A DNA stretch of 64,000 nucleotides from Bryoerythrophyllum caledonicum (lineage: Eukaryota > Streptophyta > Bryopsida > Pottiales > Pottiaceae): the NCBI GenBank assembly GCA_963971425.1, contig OZ020526.1, forward strand, positions 17,017,173 to 17,081,172. Direction: 5' to 3'. Below are positions 32,560 to 44,010 of the stretch, in pieces. Under the pieces are notes generated by a model. That model had not been told where the DNA came from. It saw only the letters and a list, made by a program, of their open reading frames with translations, and ran no database searches. The first letter of the stretch is position 1; each line of letters begins with the position of its first letter. Made by a program: the position numbers and the translations under genes.

Positions 32560-33530
32560 ACCGAGTCACCAGTGGATAAATGGCACAAAAGCACAATGCT
32601 TCGAGTGCTTCAAACATTTTATACTATCATTGCATTCCAGAAACGAAATATTGTTGGGCAACACATCTTTTACTAGTCCCACTGCACTCCAATCCGTGTA
32701 CAATTGAAAGGATTGTGTGGTATCGAGACATCGCATGATAGACATTGAACCAAGCTTCAATTTGAGTGCAATAAATGTTTGTTGTTGCTCATATCCCCAT
32801 GTTCATGGCTAATCCTTCCGCATAAGAATAGTCAACGACATAGCGATCAAGCTAAAGTTCTTCACCAATTGTAATTCGCCAAGCCAAAAAAAAACTCAAA
32901 GTCATGACACGTCGTTTGGGGCCAAAATCTTCTGTTGCGGATCTTCATTTGTTATTCCACGCGTAGGCCTCCTCAAACAATCATATGCCCAAAATATAGT
33001 ATTTGGTCATATAAGAATTTGTACTTGTCATGGTACAAGCAAAATCTCCATTAACGTATCCGCCCAAACATCGATGTAGCACCTTGCATACAGCAAACCA
33101 ATCAAAACTCATTTTCTCATCCTCTAAGACTCAGCAGGTGCGTTCATGATGCCAAATGGTAGAAACTTTCAATGATAAAGTCAATTTCTTCCATCTAGGT
33201 TAATTTCCTAACATGTAGTCTCCATCCGATCATCCATTAACATTGGCCCATTGATAACAATCAAATCATACATAGAGGATGTTGACTACTCTAGCAAATC
33301 CCACCGCATCAAATAACTCCTCCGCGGTTAACATGACCACTGGTCCACCTTGGTCTTGCGGCTGACCAGTCGGTAGTCTCCACACATCCGCTTCTTTGTC
33401 AAATTGCCACAGATGTGCTTCATTACTAGCATGAGCATAGTACAAGCATACTTGTCGTTGAAGGACCTAATCAAGTTGGCCACCAACAACTCTTGCAACC
33501 GACTTCAAACACAAACTTTCTTTGAGAGAA
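32560..33530 (-). pseudogene. Decayed Ty3/gypsy pol (RT and RNase H)
   Basis: No long frame survives, but translation of the minus strand in pieces shows a gypsy polyprotein in the right order. At about 33500-33320: RLQELLVANLIRS, NLTKKRMCGDYRLVSRKTK (the family has KRMCGDYR.LN.KT). At about 33330-33285, after a shift: LTAEELFDAVGFARVVNI. At about 33130-33110: LPFGIMNAPAESQRM, matching the PFGL.NAPA.FQR block. At about 32760-32690: a stretch ending FQLYTDWSAVGLVKDVLP, the RNase H start with LYTDWS. Several stops and frameshifts make it inactive. Protease, integrase and LTRs were not found, so its ends are unknown. Confidence 0.85.
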
Positions 33531-33849
33531 TGAATTTATTTGGTTGTCAAAAGATTGGACGGTGATCCTCTAACTCAATGTGGATCGATTTGCCTTTGTA
33601 GCCTTCCAAATCATGGAGGTTAAAAGCAAAAGCATTATAGTACAAACGTATAAACGCATGTATCCTTTGTATTGTGACACCAGTGCATATAGCCTCAATT
33701 CCAATGGCCAGTCATCAAACTTTGTCGTCTCCTTCTCCATCGTTGGAGATCCACCACGTGCCGGTACGATTAGTGTTGCTACTTTGTAGCAAAGAAGACA
33801 TCCTTGCTCCTAGACACTCCATCCATAGTGTCCATTGATCACCCTAAAG

Positions 33850-34990
33850 GGCGATGATAAACGTTCATGGTCGACAAAGCTAGTATGAAAAACCTGTCAC
33901 AACATGGTTTTTTAAGGAGTCACCACAATTGTTTTGCTTCTTCAATTCAATACTTCTTCAATTCAATTCATTTACAATTTGTGACCAAGGAATATGACTC
34001 TTGACTCGCATACCAATACAATCAATTAATTTTTTTGATTACGTGATCTATCGTTTCAACACAAGAGGTATTATTATAACTAGTATATATTTGTCATAAT
34101 TTACATATACATTTTTTTGCAAAGGATTTGTACTTAGAATTCTATGAACTTTTGGATACACATTAAATGCGTAACTTCCATGCACATTAGTATTGAAAAT
34201 ATCAAATTAGGTAGTCCACTGACTTATATTGAAAGAAAATGGACTATTTTGTAATTCAAATAAAAATTGGAGAAAATGGTGGTTTTTTCCCAAAAAATTG
34301 CATCCTTATAAATTATACAAAAAACTAGGTGGATCTTTAAAATGTTCATAAAAATCCATTGTTTAACTATATTTTTTAAAGTCCTAATTTTTCATGCCAC
34401 ACATACTATGAATATTGCGCAATATATCTAGTCATTTGCTACAACTGTAGTATGCAAAATCCCTGGGAAGAAGTAGATATGGCTAATGGTATATTGGTGA
34501 TAGTCAATTAGGCTAGTATGAAAAGCTTGTCACAAAGCATCCGGGGCCATAGTCACGAGCATTCTCTTGCTTCCTAGTGCCAACCTAACTGTAATTTTAG
34601 ATTTGTGATAATGGAATGTGATTGCCAACATTATCAACATTACGAGATTCTTAAACTTTTAGAATTTTGCTTTATGGTTCGATTAGGAGAAGTATATTTG
34701 ACATTACTACATACTTGTCACATGTATCTTAAATCGGACAACATACTTATTTTGGGTGGTTCACAAGGTCAGATACTTTGAAAATTTTGAGACACATTTA
34801 TATCAAATGTGTTCATACATTATGGTTGAAAATTCTGAATCAAAAATTTAAATTTAGTTTTATTGATAAAAAAATAGGCTTTTTTTCATGACTTCTGAAT
34901 TATTGATTAATGTTGGTTCTTGCTCTAACTTCTTAACCAACCTTTGACACCATTCAAAACTCAATCTTGATACATAAAATGTTCTTAAAA
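33850..34990. repeat. Two diverged tandem copies of a ~600-bp AT-rich unit
   Basis: AAGCTAGTATGAAAAACCTGTCACAA at 33878 onward returns as GGCTAGTATGAAAAGCTTGTCACAA at 34511, each followed by a related GTCAC, TTGCTTC and TTTGTGA series. The offset is about 630 bp. Confidence 0.5.
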
Positions 34991-35154
34991 AAACTTTATT
35001 TTTCCATCATTTTTTACATAACCTAGTTTTTGGTGCTGTGATTCAACATATATACTTTGCCCTATATATGGTATATGTTCAACCTTTTTAGTATACAATA
35101 TACTCTATCTTGATTTTGAGTTGGGCAGCTTGCTAAACGACACATGTTCAATCA

Positions 35155-35575
35155 ACACGGAGTTCAAAATATCAGCACCTTGTCGAAGATATCTTTTTTT
35201 ATCTAACATTTTATTGACCATGATTTTTTCAGATTTTTTCAATGGATGGTTGACATTCAACAACAATTTTACAAAAGACTCCAAAACAAGTATACTTTAG
35301 AGTATATTATTTTTGCCCAAAAATGAGTAACTTTAATGGACTTCTACCCATATGTCCATGTGTATTGTACAGTCTAAATAAAGTTCCAAAAAGTCAACAC
35401 CATTTGCAAGATATCTTTAGCTCACCTAACATTTAATTGGCCATGATTTCTTTAGATTTTTTCAATAGACAATTGACGTTCAACGACGATTTTACAAAGG
35501 GCTCTATAACAAATACACTAAAAAATATACAATTTTTTCTCAAATTGTAATAACCTTAGCGTACTTCTACCTTAA
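35155..35575. repeat. Tandem duplication of a ~230-bp unit
   Basis: Copy 1 (about 35157-35350) and copy 2 (about 35388-35575) share AAGATATCTTT, CATGATTT, TTCAGATTTTTTCAAT or its near match, TGACATTCAACAACAATTTTACAAA-like sequence and the end ACTTCTACC. They are clearly diverged and non-coding. Confidence 0.7.
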
Positions 35576-37258
35576 ACCCAAAAAAAGATGTCTTAGGCGT
35601 CCACTCTCCCAAAATCCTTGGCCAAAGCAACAAATACACCTTGAACACAAAGCTCTTCTACTTGGTGCCTTTTCAAACAACTCTGGTTCTTTGGCCTTTG
35701 TAAGATGAGGCTCCACTTTAAAGAATTTTGTTAAAGGTTCAACTTTGACATCAGAATTTTCCTTCATTTGGAATCAAGAATGCACCAATTGTTCAGAGGG
35801 TGATGGACGGGGTCTTAACCAACTTAGTATATGTTAAGATAGAGGCACCCAATTCCGATCACTTAAGCCAGTTCGGGGCTCAAATGACAATGTATGTCAA
35901 AAACATTTATGTAGAAAGATGCGGAATTAGGAATGAAACTCAACAAATATTTTTTCAAATTTAATCACAAAGATTTGGAATTGATATAGAATCGAAAGCC
36001 CAAAACCCACTAGAGCCCATAATCAAACCTTAGAGTAGGTGAGATTTGGTGCCCCCCTTCACCCAATGCCAATACGTGAGAGTGAGTAAAAGAGATAAGA
36101 CATGCCATGGATAACCAACTCATGGAGTGTATCCAATACCGATCGGCCTTGTTCAACTTTCGAGGCAATGCCACCAATGAGAGCTCAAATGAGGTGGAGC
36201 AACCAAAATTGCACACATTATGACCCGATATCGACAATGGCTGGTGTTTTCAGATTTTGAATTATCGGTTTTGGGTCACTTCATGCACCATTTTCAGCAT
36301 TTGCCATTTTCATGTACCATGCCATGCATACTCTAGTGATCAATATTGGGTGGGCGATCTATATTGGGTGCCTCTACCTTAAATGCTATATTAATGATAT
36401 CATCATCCTTAATAGTAGCTTGTAAGAACATGTAAGGCATTTGCATGCAGTGAATAAGTGGTCACGCCAGTGAAGATTATGCTTGGACCATGGTAAGTGT
36501 AAATTCTTCTATGATTGGTTACCATATTTTGGACATATGATTGTTCCAAGAGGTCTTAGTGTGCAAACAAAGCTAGATGCGTCACAAAAGATCCCAGCAC
36601 CAATCGATATGTCACGACTTTGAGTTTTTTTTACTTGACAAATTACTATTGACATGAAATTAAGTTGTGGGCTATTTCCATGGAAAAAGATGTGCCATGG
36701 ACATGGGCATGTGAGCAACAACAAACATTTGTTGCTGAAAGTCGGTTCAACGCATGTGCTGCAATGTGCGAGTGCTATGCAATCCTTCCCGTTGCCAATG
36801 TCCAAGGCTTACTTTTTGGCAAAATCTAAAAACTAATGCGGGTTGAAGTTTGACTAAGCGGTCAGATTAATTTCATGTCAATGGTGTTCCAACTATCATG
36901 TTGTGAGTGTAGTACTCCAAGTTCTTTGCAAATATGTACAACCATATATCACCCGTAATGCTTTAACCCTTTAATGCCGAAAATGCTTTGAACGGGCCTC
37001 TCCAACATTACTCCACAATATCCACAGCATCAAAGGGTTAACCTTAGAATGGAAATGATATTCCCATATACCTCTTGTCTTCTCGCGTCTGTGTAGAAAA
37101 TTTCAAAGAGTATTAAATACAAATTGAAACCATGAGAATGTGCCCGAGATCTACAGAGGCCAACCTCGGTACTTTTATCATGTGAGGGTTAACCTCAAAA
37201 TTCTAGGTTTCATCTAACACTAATTTTACACTAAAGAAAAAGTAGCGTCACCTTCGCA
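35576..37258. other. AT-rich spacer, no gene seen
   Basis: Short frames only. An imperfect inverted repeat TTAACCCTTTAATGC / GCATCAAAGGGTTAA lies at 36963-37041. Confidence 0.5.
36963..37041. repeat. Short inverted repeat
   Basis: TTTAACCCTTTAATGC and GCATCAAAGGGTTAAC face each other across about 48 bp, with one mismatch. Possibly a tiny MITE remnant or a hairpin. Confidence 0.55.
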
Positions 37259-37499
37259 AAACCCTAAAGGACCAAATGTACCTCCAGGGTACAAAACATT
37301 TCACTTTGACTCCAATTATCTTTCCAAAAAAAAATTCCCATGCTCGAAATTCACAAAATTTGTATCACATCATCCCAAATAAGCCCTGAAAAAGATCTTT
37401 AAAAAGATCTATAACTACATTCTCAAAAGTTTCATCTTGACAATTTTAAATCAATGGAGTAGAGATTCCTCTTAAATACCTTAATCCTTTAGACGGGGC
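37259..37499. mobile_element. MITE family 1, copy 2 (degraded)
   Basis: Left end AACCCTAAAGGACCAAATGTACCTCC matches copy 1 (23967) closely; CACATCAT and TTCATCTTG blocks recur inside; the right end TTAATCCTTTAGACGGGG is worn. Confidence 0.7.
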
Positions 37500-37531
37500 T
37501 AAATTCCTCCCCCTCTGCTCTGAACCTCCGT

Positions 37532-37755
37532 CACTACACAGAATTTGATGTTTTGTGTTATGATTTGAAAGTGCTATAATTTTTTAAAATTTTTGATGAA
37601 GATTTTTACCGACAATACAACTCTCTACACTACTCAAAGAAGGTGAACACCACCAATAACATGGTTGGTAAAAATCTTCATCAAAAAGTAAAAAATTATA
37701 GCCATTTACAAGCCATTTACTGTGCATAACACTAAATACCAAAATCAGTGTGGTA
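37532..37755. mobile_element. Foldback element with ~75-bp arms
   Basis: The left arm (about 37532-37610) reads CACTACACAGAATTTGATG, TGTGTTATG, then CTATAATTTTTTAAAATTTTTGATGAAGATTTTTACC. The right arm (about 37667-37755) is its inverted partner, with GGTAAAAATCTTCATC, AAAAAATTATAG and CATAACAC. The loop is about 56 bp. No coding content. Confidence 0.75.
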
Positions 37756-37765
37756 TGGGAACTCA

Positions 37766-37831
37766 ACACGTCAGCATGGAAAAAGAGGTGCCCGACACGT
37801 CAGCATGGAAAGAGATGCCCGACACGTCAGC
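37766..37831. promoter_or_regulatory. Triple ACACGTCAGC (TGACGT-type) cluster upstream of the 38409 gene
   Basis: ACACGTCAGC occurs at 37766, 37795 and 37822, each in a repeated unit of 27-29 bp with CATGGAAAGAG. The reverse strand gives GCTGACGTGT, a TGACGT core bound by plant bZIP/TGA factors. It lies about 580-640 bp before the start codon at 38409. Regulatory role is inferred. Confidence 0.4.
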
Positions 37832-37889
37832 TGCCACGGCGGACACGCACCACCGCGGTAAAATGGGAGTTCCCCTTCCCAACCCCAAA

Positions 37890-38085
37890 CCCGGCCCGGC
37901 CCGGCCCGGCCCGCTGTGCGCCTCCTACAAGCTAAAGCACACTCACATACTCACTCTCCCCCCATCATCATCACCATCATCACCATCATCACCACCATCA
38001 TCATCGTCCTCATATAAACTCCATCGCCCCCTCTCCCTCGCGTCATTTCTCGCTCTCGCGACGACGACGACGACGACGACGACGA
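37890..38085. repeat. Simple repeats in the 5' region of the 38409 gene
   Basis: CCCGG units at 37890-37915, CATCAC/CATCAT units at 37962-38005 and a CGA run at about 38059-38085. They probably lie in promoter or 5' UTR. Confidence 0.8.
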
Positions 38086-38408
38086 GCTCCATCGCCATCG
38101 CCGCCCTCTCGTAAGGCCTCCCCTCCTCCCTCCCTCTCTTCCTCCTCCGCCGTGGCGCGGCTGTTCCAAACCCCATCCTTTGGGGGTCTAGGGAGTCGCC
38201 GGGGGATGTGGTTTTAGGTTTGGAGCGTTTCTAATTTTGTTTTGGTTTTAGGATTTGGCTTCAATTTGGATGCTAGGGTTTTTTTTTGTGTGAGTGTTGG
38301 AAGACTCGGCGTTCTGTTGTGTGGTGTTGGGTGTTGGTTGTGTGGTTGGCTTGAATTTTTTGTTTTGTTTTGTTTTTAGGTTGGAGGGAGTGGGGTTCGT
38401 GTGACGCC

Positions 38409-40058
38409 ATGGCGAAGAAGCGGAAGTCTGAGAATGCGGCGCTCGACGAGGTGGAGAGGAGTCTATACACTTCGTTTTGCACTGCTGCCAACTCGATCTC
38501 GCAGCTGTACACGCAAGCGCAGAGTCAGCAGAAGATTGCGTTTCAAGCAGGGGAAAGGCATGCAGTGGTAAGCCAATTTTTAGTGATACGAACTCCAGTT
38601 GAGTTTGTGTGCGGCGTGTGCTCTTTCTGTCTGTTGTTTGGAAGGACGTAGGCGATTTTTGAATTCCCGTGGAGGGTGTTCATGGTTGTTGTTGGTTGTC
38701 CTCTCTGCTTTCTAACGGGAAAGCATTGGATGCAACGATGTCCACTGAACTTACTGTCAATGCTGTCGAATTTAGCTGGACTTGGTGTCTGATTAAATTG
38801 TTGACACGAGGATACGTTCTGTGTGGGTTATGATCGCGGCAGTGATTTGCACATAGGATGCAGTGTGCGTACATCAGTTCAAAATGGAGTGTATAGGATG
38901 CGCGGTGTACTACTTTTTGGACTGATGCCTCGGTCACGTGAGGTTTCGGTGACACCCTTGCATGTGTTTGTAGAAGATAAGAAAAAGCTGACATCGTCAG
39001 TAGGATTGTTTTTCGACGATTACCAGGAGATCCTCCTTTTTCCTCTTCAGCAGGTTGTGGAATGCGTCTGGATTTTCTTACTGTAGTTTTGCAGGTCTGC
39101 ACATGGGCATTAAGAACCGTAAGGTGACCTGTGGACACATGTGATATGTAGATGCTGATGTTGTTGACGAACTAAGCACGAACTGTAGTTTACGCCGCTT
39201 TTTGCATCAATGGCATCGGTTTCTCTCTGTGAATTACCTCCTTGTGCTGTTGTTAGGTTAGCGATGATCCATTGCTCGTGTCATAACTGTTTATGTTTAT
39301 GCACGACCAAACTTAAAATGTAAATCGTTTCTTATAAGTCGTTGAGAGACACCTATTCCATGGTCATTTAACGCCATATGTTTCTCGTGTTGCAACAGGA
39401 GAAGCTTTACCAGTGGTTGCTAAGGGAGCACCAAAATGGCTCCAACATTACCGTGGCACAAATCATTCACAACCTTCAGGTAGACTATTCTCATGTACAA
39501 GGATGACAGGTCTCGTCGATGCATCTGTCGTAGTTTGTTAGATTTTGTCAAAGTTTTTTAGTTTTTTGTCACTCAATACTCTTACATTTTCATTTTCAGA
39601 GTGAACTCGAGAATGGGAATGGAGACGAAATGACAATGTCACCAGGACCTCAGGTCGCACCACAACCTGTGGTCGGAACCTCAGGGCGAACAGCAGCACC
39701 GCTAGACCAAGGCAAAATCTCAGTGTTTCAAGGAGCCTTGTCCAGTCCCAACAGGCGGTCCATCCCTGCATTTGCACCCGCTGCCTACAACGCCGCCGTG
39801 CAACCTGCCCGAAGAGGTAGTTTAACCCTGGAGCAACCTGCAGCTGATTTGCGCGAAGATCAGCTGGAGTCTGCTCCGTATGAAGATGCACCTGCAATCG
39901 GCTTCGGTTTCCAACCTCCTCAGCATCAACATCCCCACCACCACCACCATCAACAACAACAACAACAACACGCCCGCGGTGGAACTCACACATTCAACGA
40001 AAACGACGCCAGCATGGACATGCACGCGGACGGTGCCACCGAGGGCTACTATCGCTGA
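38409..40058 (+). CDS. Conserved plant protein of unknown function, nuclear-type
   Basis: Exons 38409-38567, 39399-39479 and 39600-40058 join in phase to 232 residues. The first half is conserved in plants as I recall it: a basic start MAKKRKSE, then LYTSFCTAANSISQLYTQAQ, then QKIAFQAGERHAVEKLYQWL, likely helical. Family members are sometimes labelled holocarboxylase synthetase in automatic annotation; nothing here supports that enzyme, and no biotin ligase motif is present. The second half is low-complexity: Pro/Ala/Gln-rich, a His run (HQHPHHHHHQQQQQQHA) near residues 190-206 and an acidic end. The start codon sits in GACGCCATGG, with the open frame beginning a little upstream. A second intron of 120 nt and a first of 831 nt bear GT-AG ends. 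Confidence 0.8.
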
Positions 40059-40650
40059 TCTCCAGCTTCTACTCCCCAGTTTTTAGCTGTTTTGTCATTT
40101 CACAGATGACATTGATATGTCTCCGCAGTCTGTGGCACCCAAGAGAGGCCGCAAGGTCCATCGAGAATGTGTGCTACTCACAGAAACAAAGGGTTTGGCA
40201 GTTGCTCAGGATCAACTCCCCTTCTGTTGACCTGCATATACGTAGAGCAGTGTGTCTCTAGTCTCCATTCCAGATCAACGCAAGGTTTGTAACGGAATGC
40301 GGCCGCTGTACAGTCTATAGGATTTTCAATATTGTTGCGGAATTGTAATGAGGTTCCGAATTCTAGGCCACTGTCTCCCTCCCATGTGCATGAACGTCAC
40401 GCTTGCAGCCTCCCATTCATTCAATCGTTGACAGCGCCACTGTCCTCATCAGGATCACTGACCTTCACTTGAGAGGATAGATCGTTTGTGGTGAAGAAAG
40501 GAAAAGCACAAAAGCGAGCGAAACAGGGAGCCAATGCGCGCGCGCTTCCGAAGATGACGATGAAATCCTCTCGCGAATGGAGTCCACGATGGCGAAGTAG
40601 GAGGAGAAGCTGGACGCGGAGGTCAGTTAGCGGAGGGAATAGTTGCGGCC

Positions 40651-43600
40651 ATGGAGATCTCGTGTCTCCGTCACGCTGCCAATTTGCAGCTCGCTGCGTT
40701 GACGTCGTCGTCGCGGCTACAGCGACGAGGAGTGCCGGTCTTGCGTTCGTGTGGAGTGTCGGCGCGCGGATTGGAATGGAGCGAGGACAAGAGCGCTGGA
40801 GCTGCTGCTGCTGCGGCGGCGTTGAGGCGCGGATTTGCGAGCGCGTTGCGTCACAGAGCGCCGGCGGCTCCTCCTCGCGCCGGAAGCGACGCGGGCGGGG
40901 CTGTGGATGCTAGTGCGAGCCACGGCGTCTTGCACACGGTAGCTTTCTTTCGCAACCAGCGCTTTGTCCTTGTTGTTTGGCGTCAGCTCTGTTGTGTCGA
41001 GTGTGGCAATTTTCGTAGCGCGGATCGCTTTTTGAGTTTGTCTATACCTTTCGCGGCGGTTCTTCGCGCGGGGACTGAAGATTGCTCGTGTGTTGTAATG
41101 GCGCTTTTGTACGAAGAAGATAGGAGAGTCGTGTTTCGGAATCGTCATTCTTAGAGGATAGGGAAGTGGAGGAAGCGGAAGAAGTCGCAGCACTATCGGT
41201 GAAGTAGAGAGATCTTTGAACTACCATTTTGAGTGGTGAGTGTGTTTGTGAATCGTGAGGAGAGTCTTGATTGGAGACAGTGCTCATGCAAATAGTTTGT
41301 GTCAGCGTCTGAAGTTTCTTGCAACTACAGCATCGGGGGTTAGAAAGTGGAATAAGCGGAAGGAAATGCAGTTCTATCAGAGGAGTAGTTTTTTTTATTT
41401 GTCCCTTGAGGAATGAGCGCGTTCGTGAATGAAGTTCCGAGTATCGTTAGTCGGAGGGAGATGAATCTTAATTTGGGAAGCGTATGGACGATCAGAGTTT
41501 GTGTTAGGATCTGAATTTCTTGCAACTACAGCATCGGGGGTTTGATAAGTGGCAGCGAAGAACAGGTCACGGTCCATTGTCTGTCATTTTCTTACAAGAC
41601 GTGTGAAATCTCTGAAGCCAGGTCAGATCGACCGCTGGTTTTATCAGGAAGATTGTATCATATCAGACTTTGGTTGCAGAGATGGACGGAAGTTGTTCGT
41701 GAATTATTTCACAGCATTGCCATCCAGTTTTCCTCGAGACGGAAAGGAATTTTAGTAGATGAGGGGACGAGAGTCTTGGCAGTGTTCTGGAGAGGAAGAC
41801 GTGCAAGGTGAATTGGCGAGACTTCCAGGTTTCAAGGACAGTGAGTTTGTGGTGTGCAGGTCAAGGAGTTGTTGCATCTGGGTGTTTCTTTAGGAGCGTT
41901 TGTGGGGCTCGACAAGTACCTCAAGAATGTGTTCTTGGAAAATGGCATTCGTTTCCCGAGCGCGCTTTTTGGAATGTTGTCGCTGTTCGCAGTCCTTTCA
42001 ACCCTTAGCGCCATTAATAACGGTACTGCACCTCTCTGTATCAACGTCGAGTGTGAATAGCATCTTTCTAGATCAATATGTGTACTTCATTTAGATTATG
42101 TGGTTTGCAATTCAAGTATTTCGGAGGATCATATTGATCTGGACATGTTCCTTGTTTTTCCTAGATGCTGCGGACAAGGTGGAGTCCTTCTTCTCGCCCG
42201 CCATACTATTCATCCAACGTTGGTTACCTCTCTTCTATGTGCCGTCGTTGGTGGTGGTCCCACTTGCCGTGAAGGGCATTCCTGCTGCCGAAGGAGCCAA
42301 AATTGGAGCTATATTAGGTACAGTTTGGCACCTAAACTCGAAATGCAGTAATGAGAGTGATCATTTGAATCCTTTGGTCTGGCTTGAAAAGAGCAAGTTA
42401 CATAAGCTTATGTTTTGAACATTGTGTTGCAGTTGGAGGATGGATTGGCACCTTGCTTGTGGCTGGATACACTGCAGTGCAGGTGAGGAAGATGGTGAAC
42501 ACAGAGCTCCTCCCAACAGAACCTGTGCCCAAGGCAGCTCCTTTTACCAACACGGAACTCTTCTCTTGGACCGGCATCATGTTGCTTTGCTTTGGCGTGG
42601 CCGTGCGTTATCCTGCTGTGCTTGGGCCAGAGGCTACCACTACTGCTCCATTCTTACTTGCGGCCACTGTTGTGGGATACCTAGTGGGCACCAGGTAAAT
42701 GATTTGTCGGTAATTCTGGACAAGCTTGTGTGCACCAATAGATTTATCCTCCGTGGTGTACCCTCCTGCGTTTTAATCCTCCGATTGATATGTGCAACAT
42801 TTGCTTTCAAGCAGTTTGCCGGCGGCAGTGAAGAAAGTGTTCCACCCCATTATCACGTGCGCTCTTACAGCTGATTTAGGTGCTTATGCATTGGGCATGG
42901 CAACAGGCAAAGGATTTGAATCTACCCTGGGTATGTGCTCTGGACAACAACTATTGTCTGGATGATAGAAAGAACTCGAGTGCATGTGGTTCGAAACTCT
43001 TGATGCATCGTCATGGCTTCATTGCCAGGTAGTGCATAGAGATACCTGAATATTATGTACGTGTTGTTGACTGGGAGGCAATATTATGCAGGAGGCTATT
43101 TGACCAAGAGTGCAGGAAGTCCTGGTGCTGGTGACTTGCTAATGGGGTTCCTGGGCTCAGTTATCCTGTCATTTGCATTCTCGATGTATAGGCAACGGAA
43201 GGTAGGCACACAATGAAACTCTTAACCTGCGAAGCATTCTTGGACTCCTGTACGAAACAATTTTCAAATTATGGTTTTGTTCTTGCAGGTTATCCAGCGG
43301 CACGCAGCAGAGATTCTCTCTGCAGTGGTTGTATCGTCACTTTTCTCCTTGTACTCGACCGCATCTCTCGGCCGCCTTCTCGGGATCTTACCATCCCTGA
43401 CGTGTGCTATAATCCCTCGCTGTGTTACTGTGGCTTTGGCACTTCCCATTGCCAGCTTGCTTGAAGGTCAGTAGCGTGTTTGCCCAAAAACACAGTTGCA
43501 CTGGTAGGAAAGTTGGAGTGGTGGCTTTTTCACATGTGAAATTCTTGGATATTTCTCTGTTCGCTTGAGGTTTGACAAATTATGGATGATACAGGAAACA

Positions 43601-44010
43601 ATGCTTCCCTTACTGCTGCTGCGGTGGTCGTCACTGGGCTCATTGGAGCAAATTTTGCCCAGGTTGTGATGGATAAGTTTGGGTTGAAGGATCCGATTGC
43701 GCGAGGCATGGCAACGGCTGCCAGGTTTGTATCGTTCAACACATGATTCTGGCTTTTTCACTGTATCTTGGACCTTTAAGCTTAGGTGGTGGTAGCGAGT
43801 GGGAAGGTGAGCTGTGGACTTGATTAGCTGATCCGTGCTTGCCTGTGCTGCAGTGCACATGGATTGGGGACGGCAGCTTTGGCAGGGAAAGAGCCAGAGG
43901 CACTGCCATATTGTGCAATTGCGTATGCCGTGACAGGAATCGTCAGCACGCTCTTGTGTGCACTTCCTCCAGTGCGGACCTCGCTGCTCATGATAGCTGG
44001 AGCGGCTTGA
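40651..44010 (+). CDS. PLGG1: Plastid glycolate/glycerate translocator (PLGG1, LrgA/LrgB family)
   Basis: Nine exons join in phase to 518 residues: 40651-40938, 41860-42022, 42165-42317, 42433-42694, 42815-42930, 43092-43201, 43289-43466, 43595-43724, 43854-44010. The first 96 residues are rich in Ala, Ser and Arg with few acids, as in a chloroplast transit peptide. Then follow an LrgA-like half with several membrane helices (VGLDKYLKNVFLENGIRFPS, FFSPAILFIQRWLPLFYVPS) and an LrgB-like half (KVFHPIITCALTADLGAYAL, ATAASAHGLGTAAL). Both halves together in one chain mark plant PLGG1. It exchanges glycolate out of and glycerate into the chloroplast across the inner envelope, a core photorespiration step. 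Length fits the known plant protein (about 510). Confidence 0.95.

Noticed and set aside
39538-39993. 151-codon minus-strand frame with Val/Gly run
   Set aside because: Antisense of exon 3 of the 38409 gene, caused by its CAC/CAA repeats.
40488-40913. Arg-rich plus-strand frame overlapping PLGG1 exon 1
   Set aside because: It is out of frame with the transit peptide that leads into PLGG1 and has no motif.
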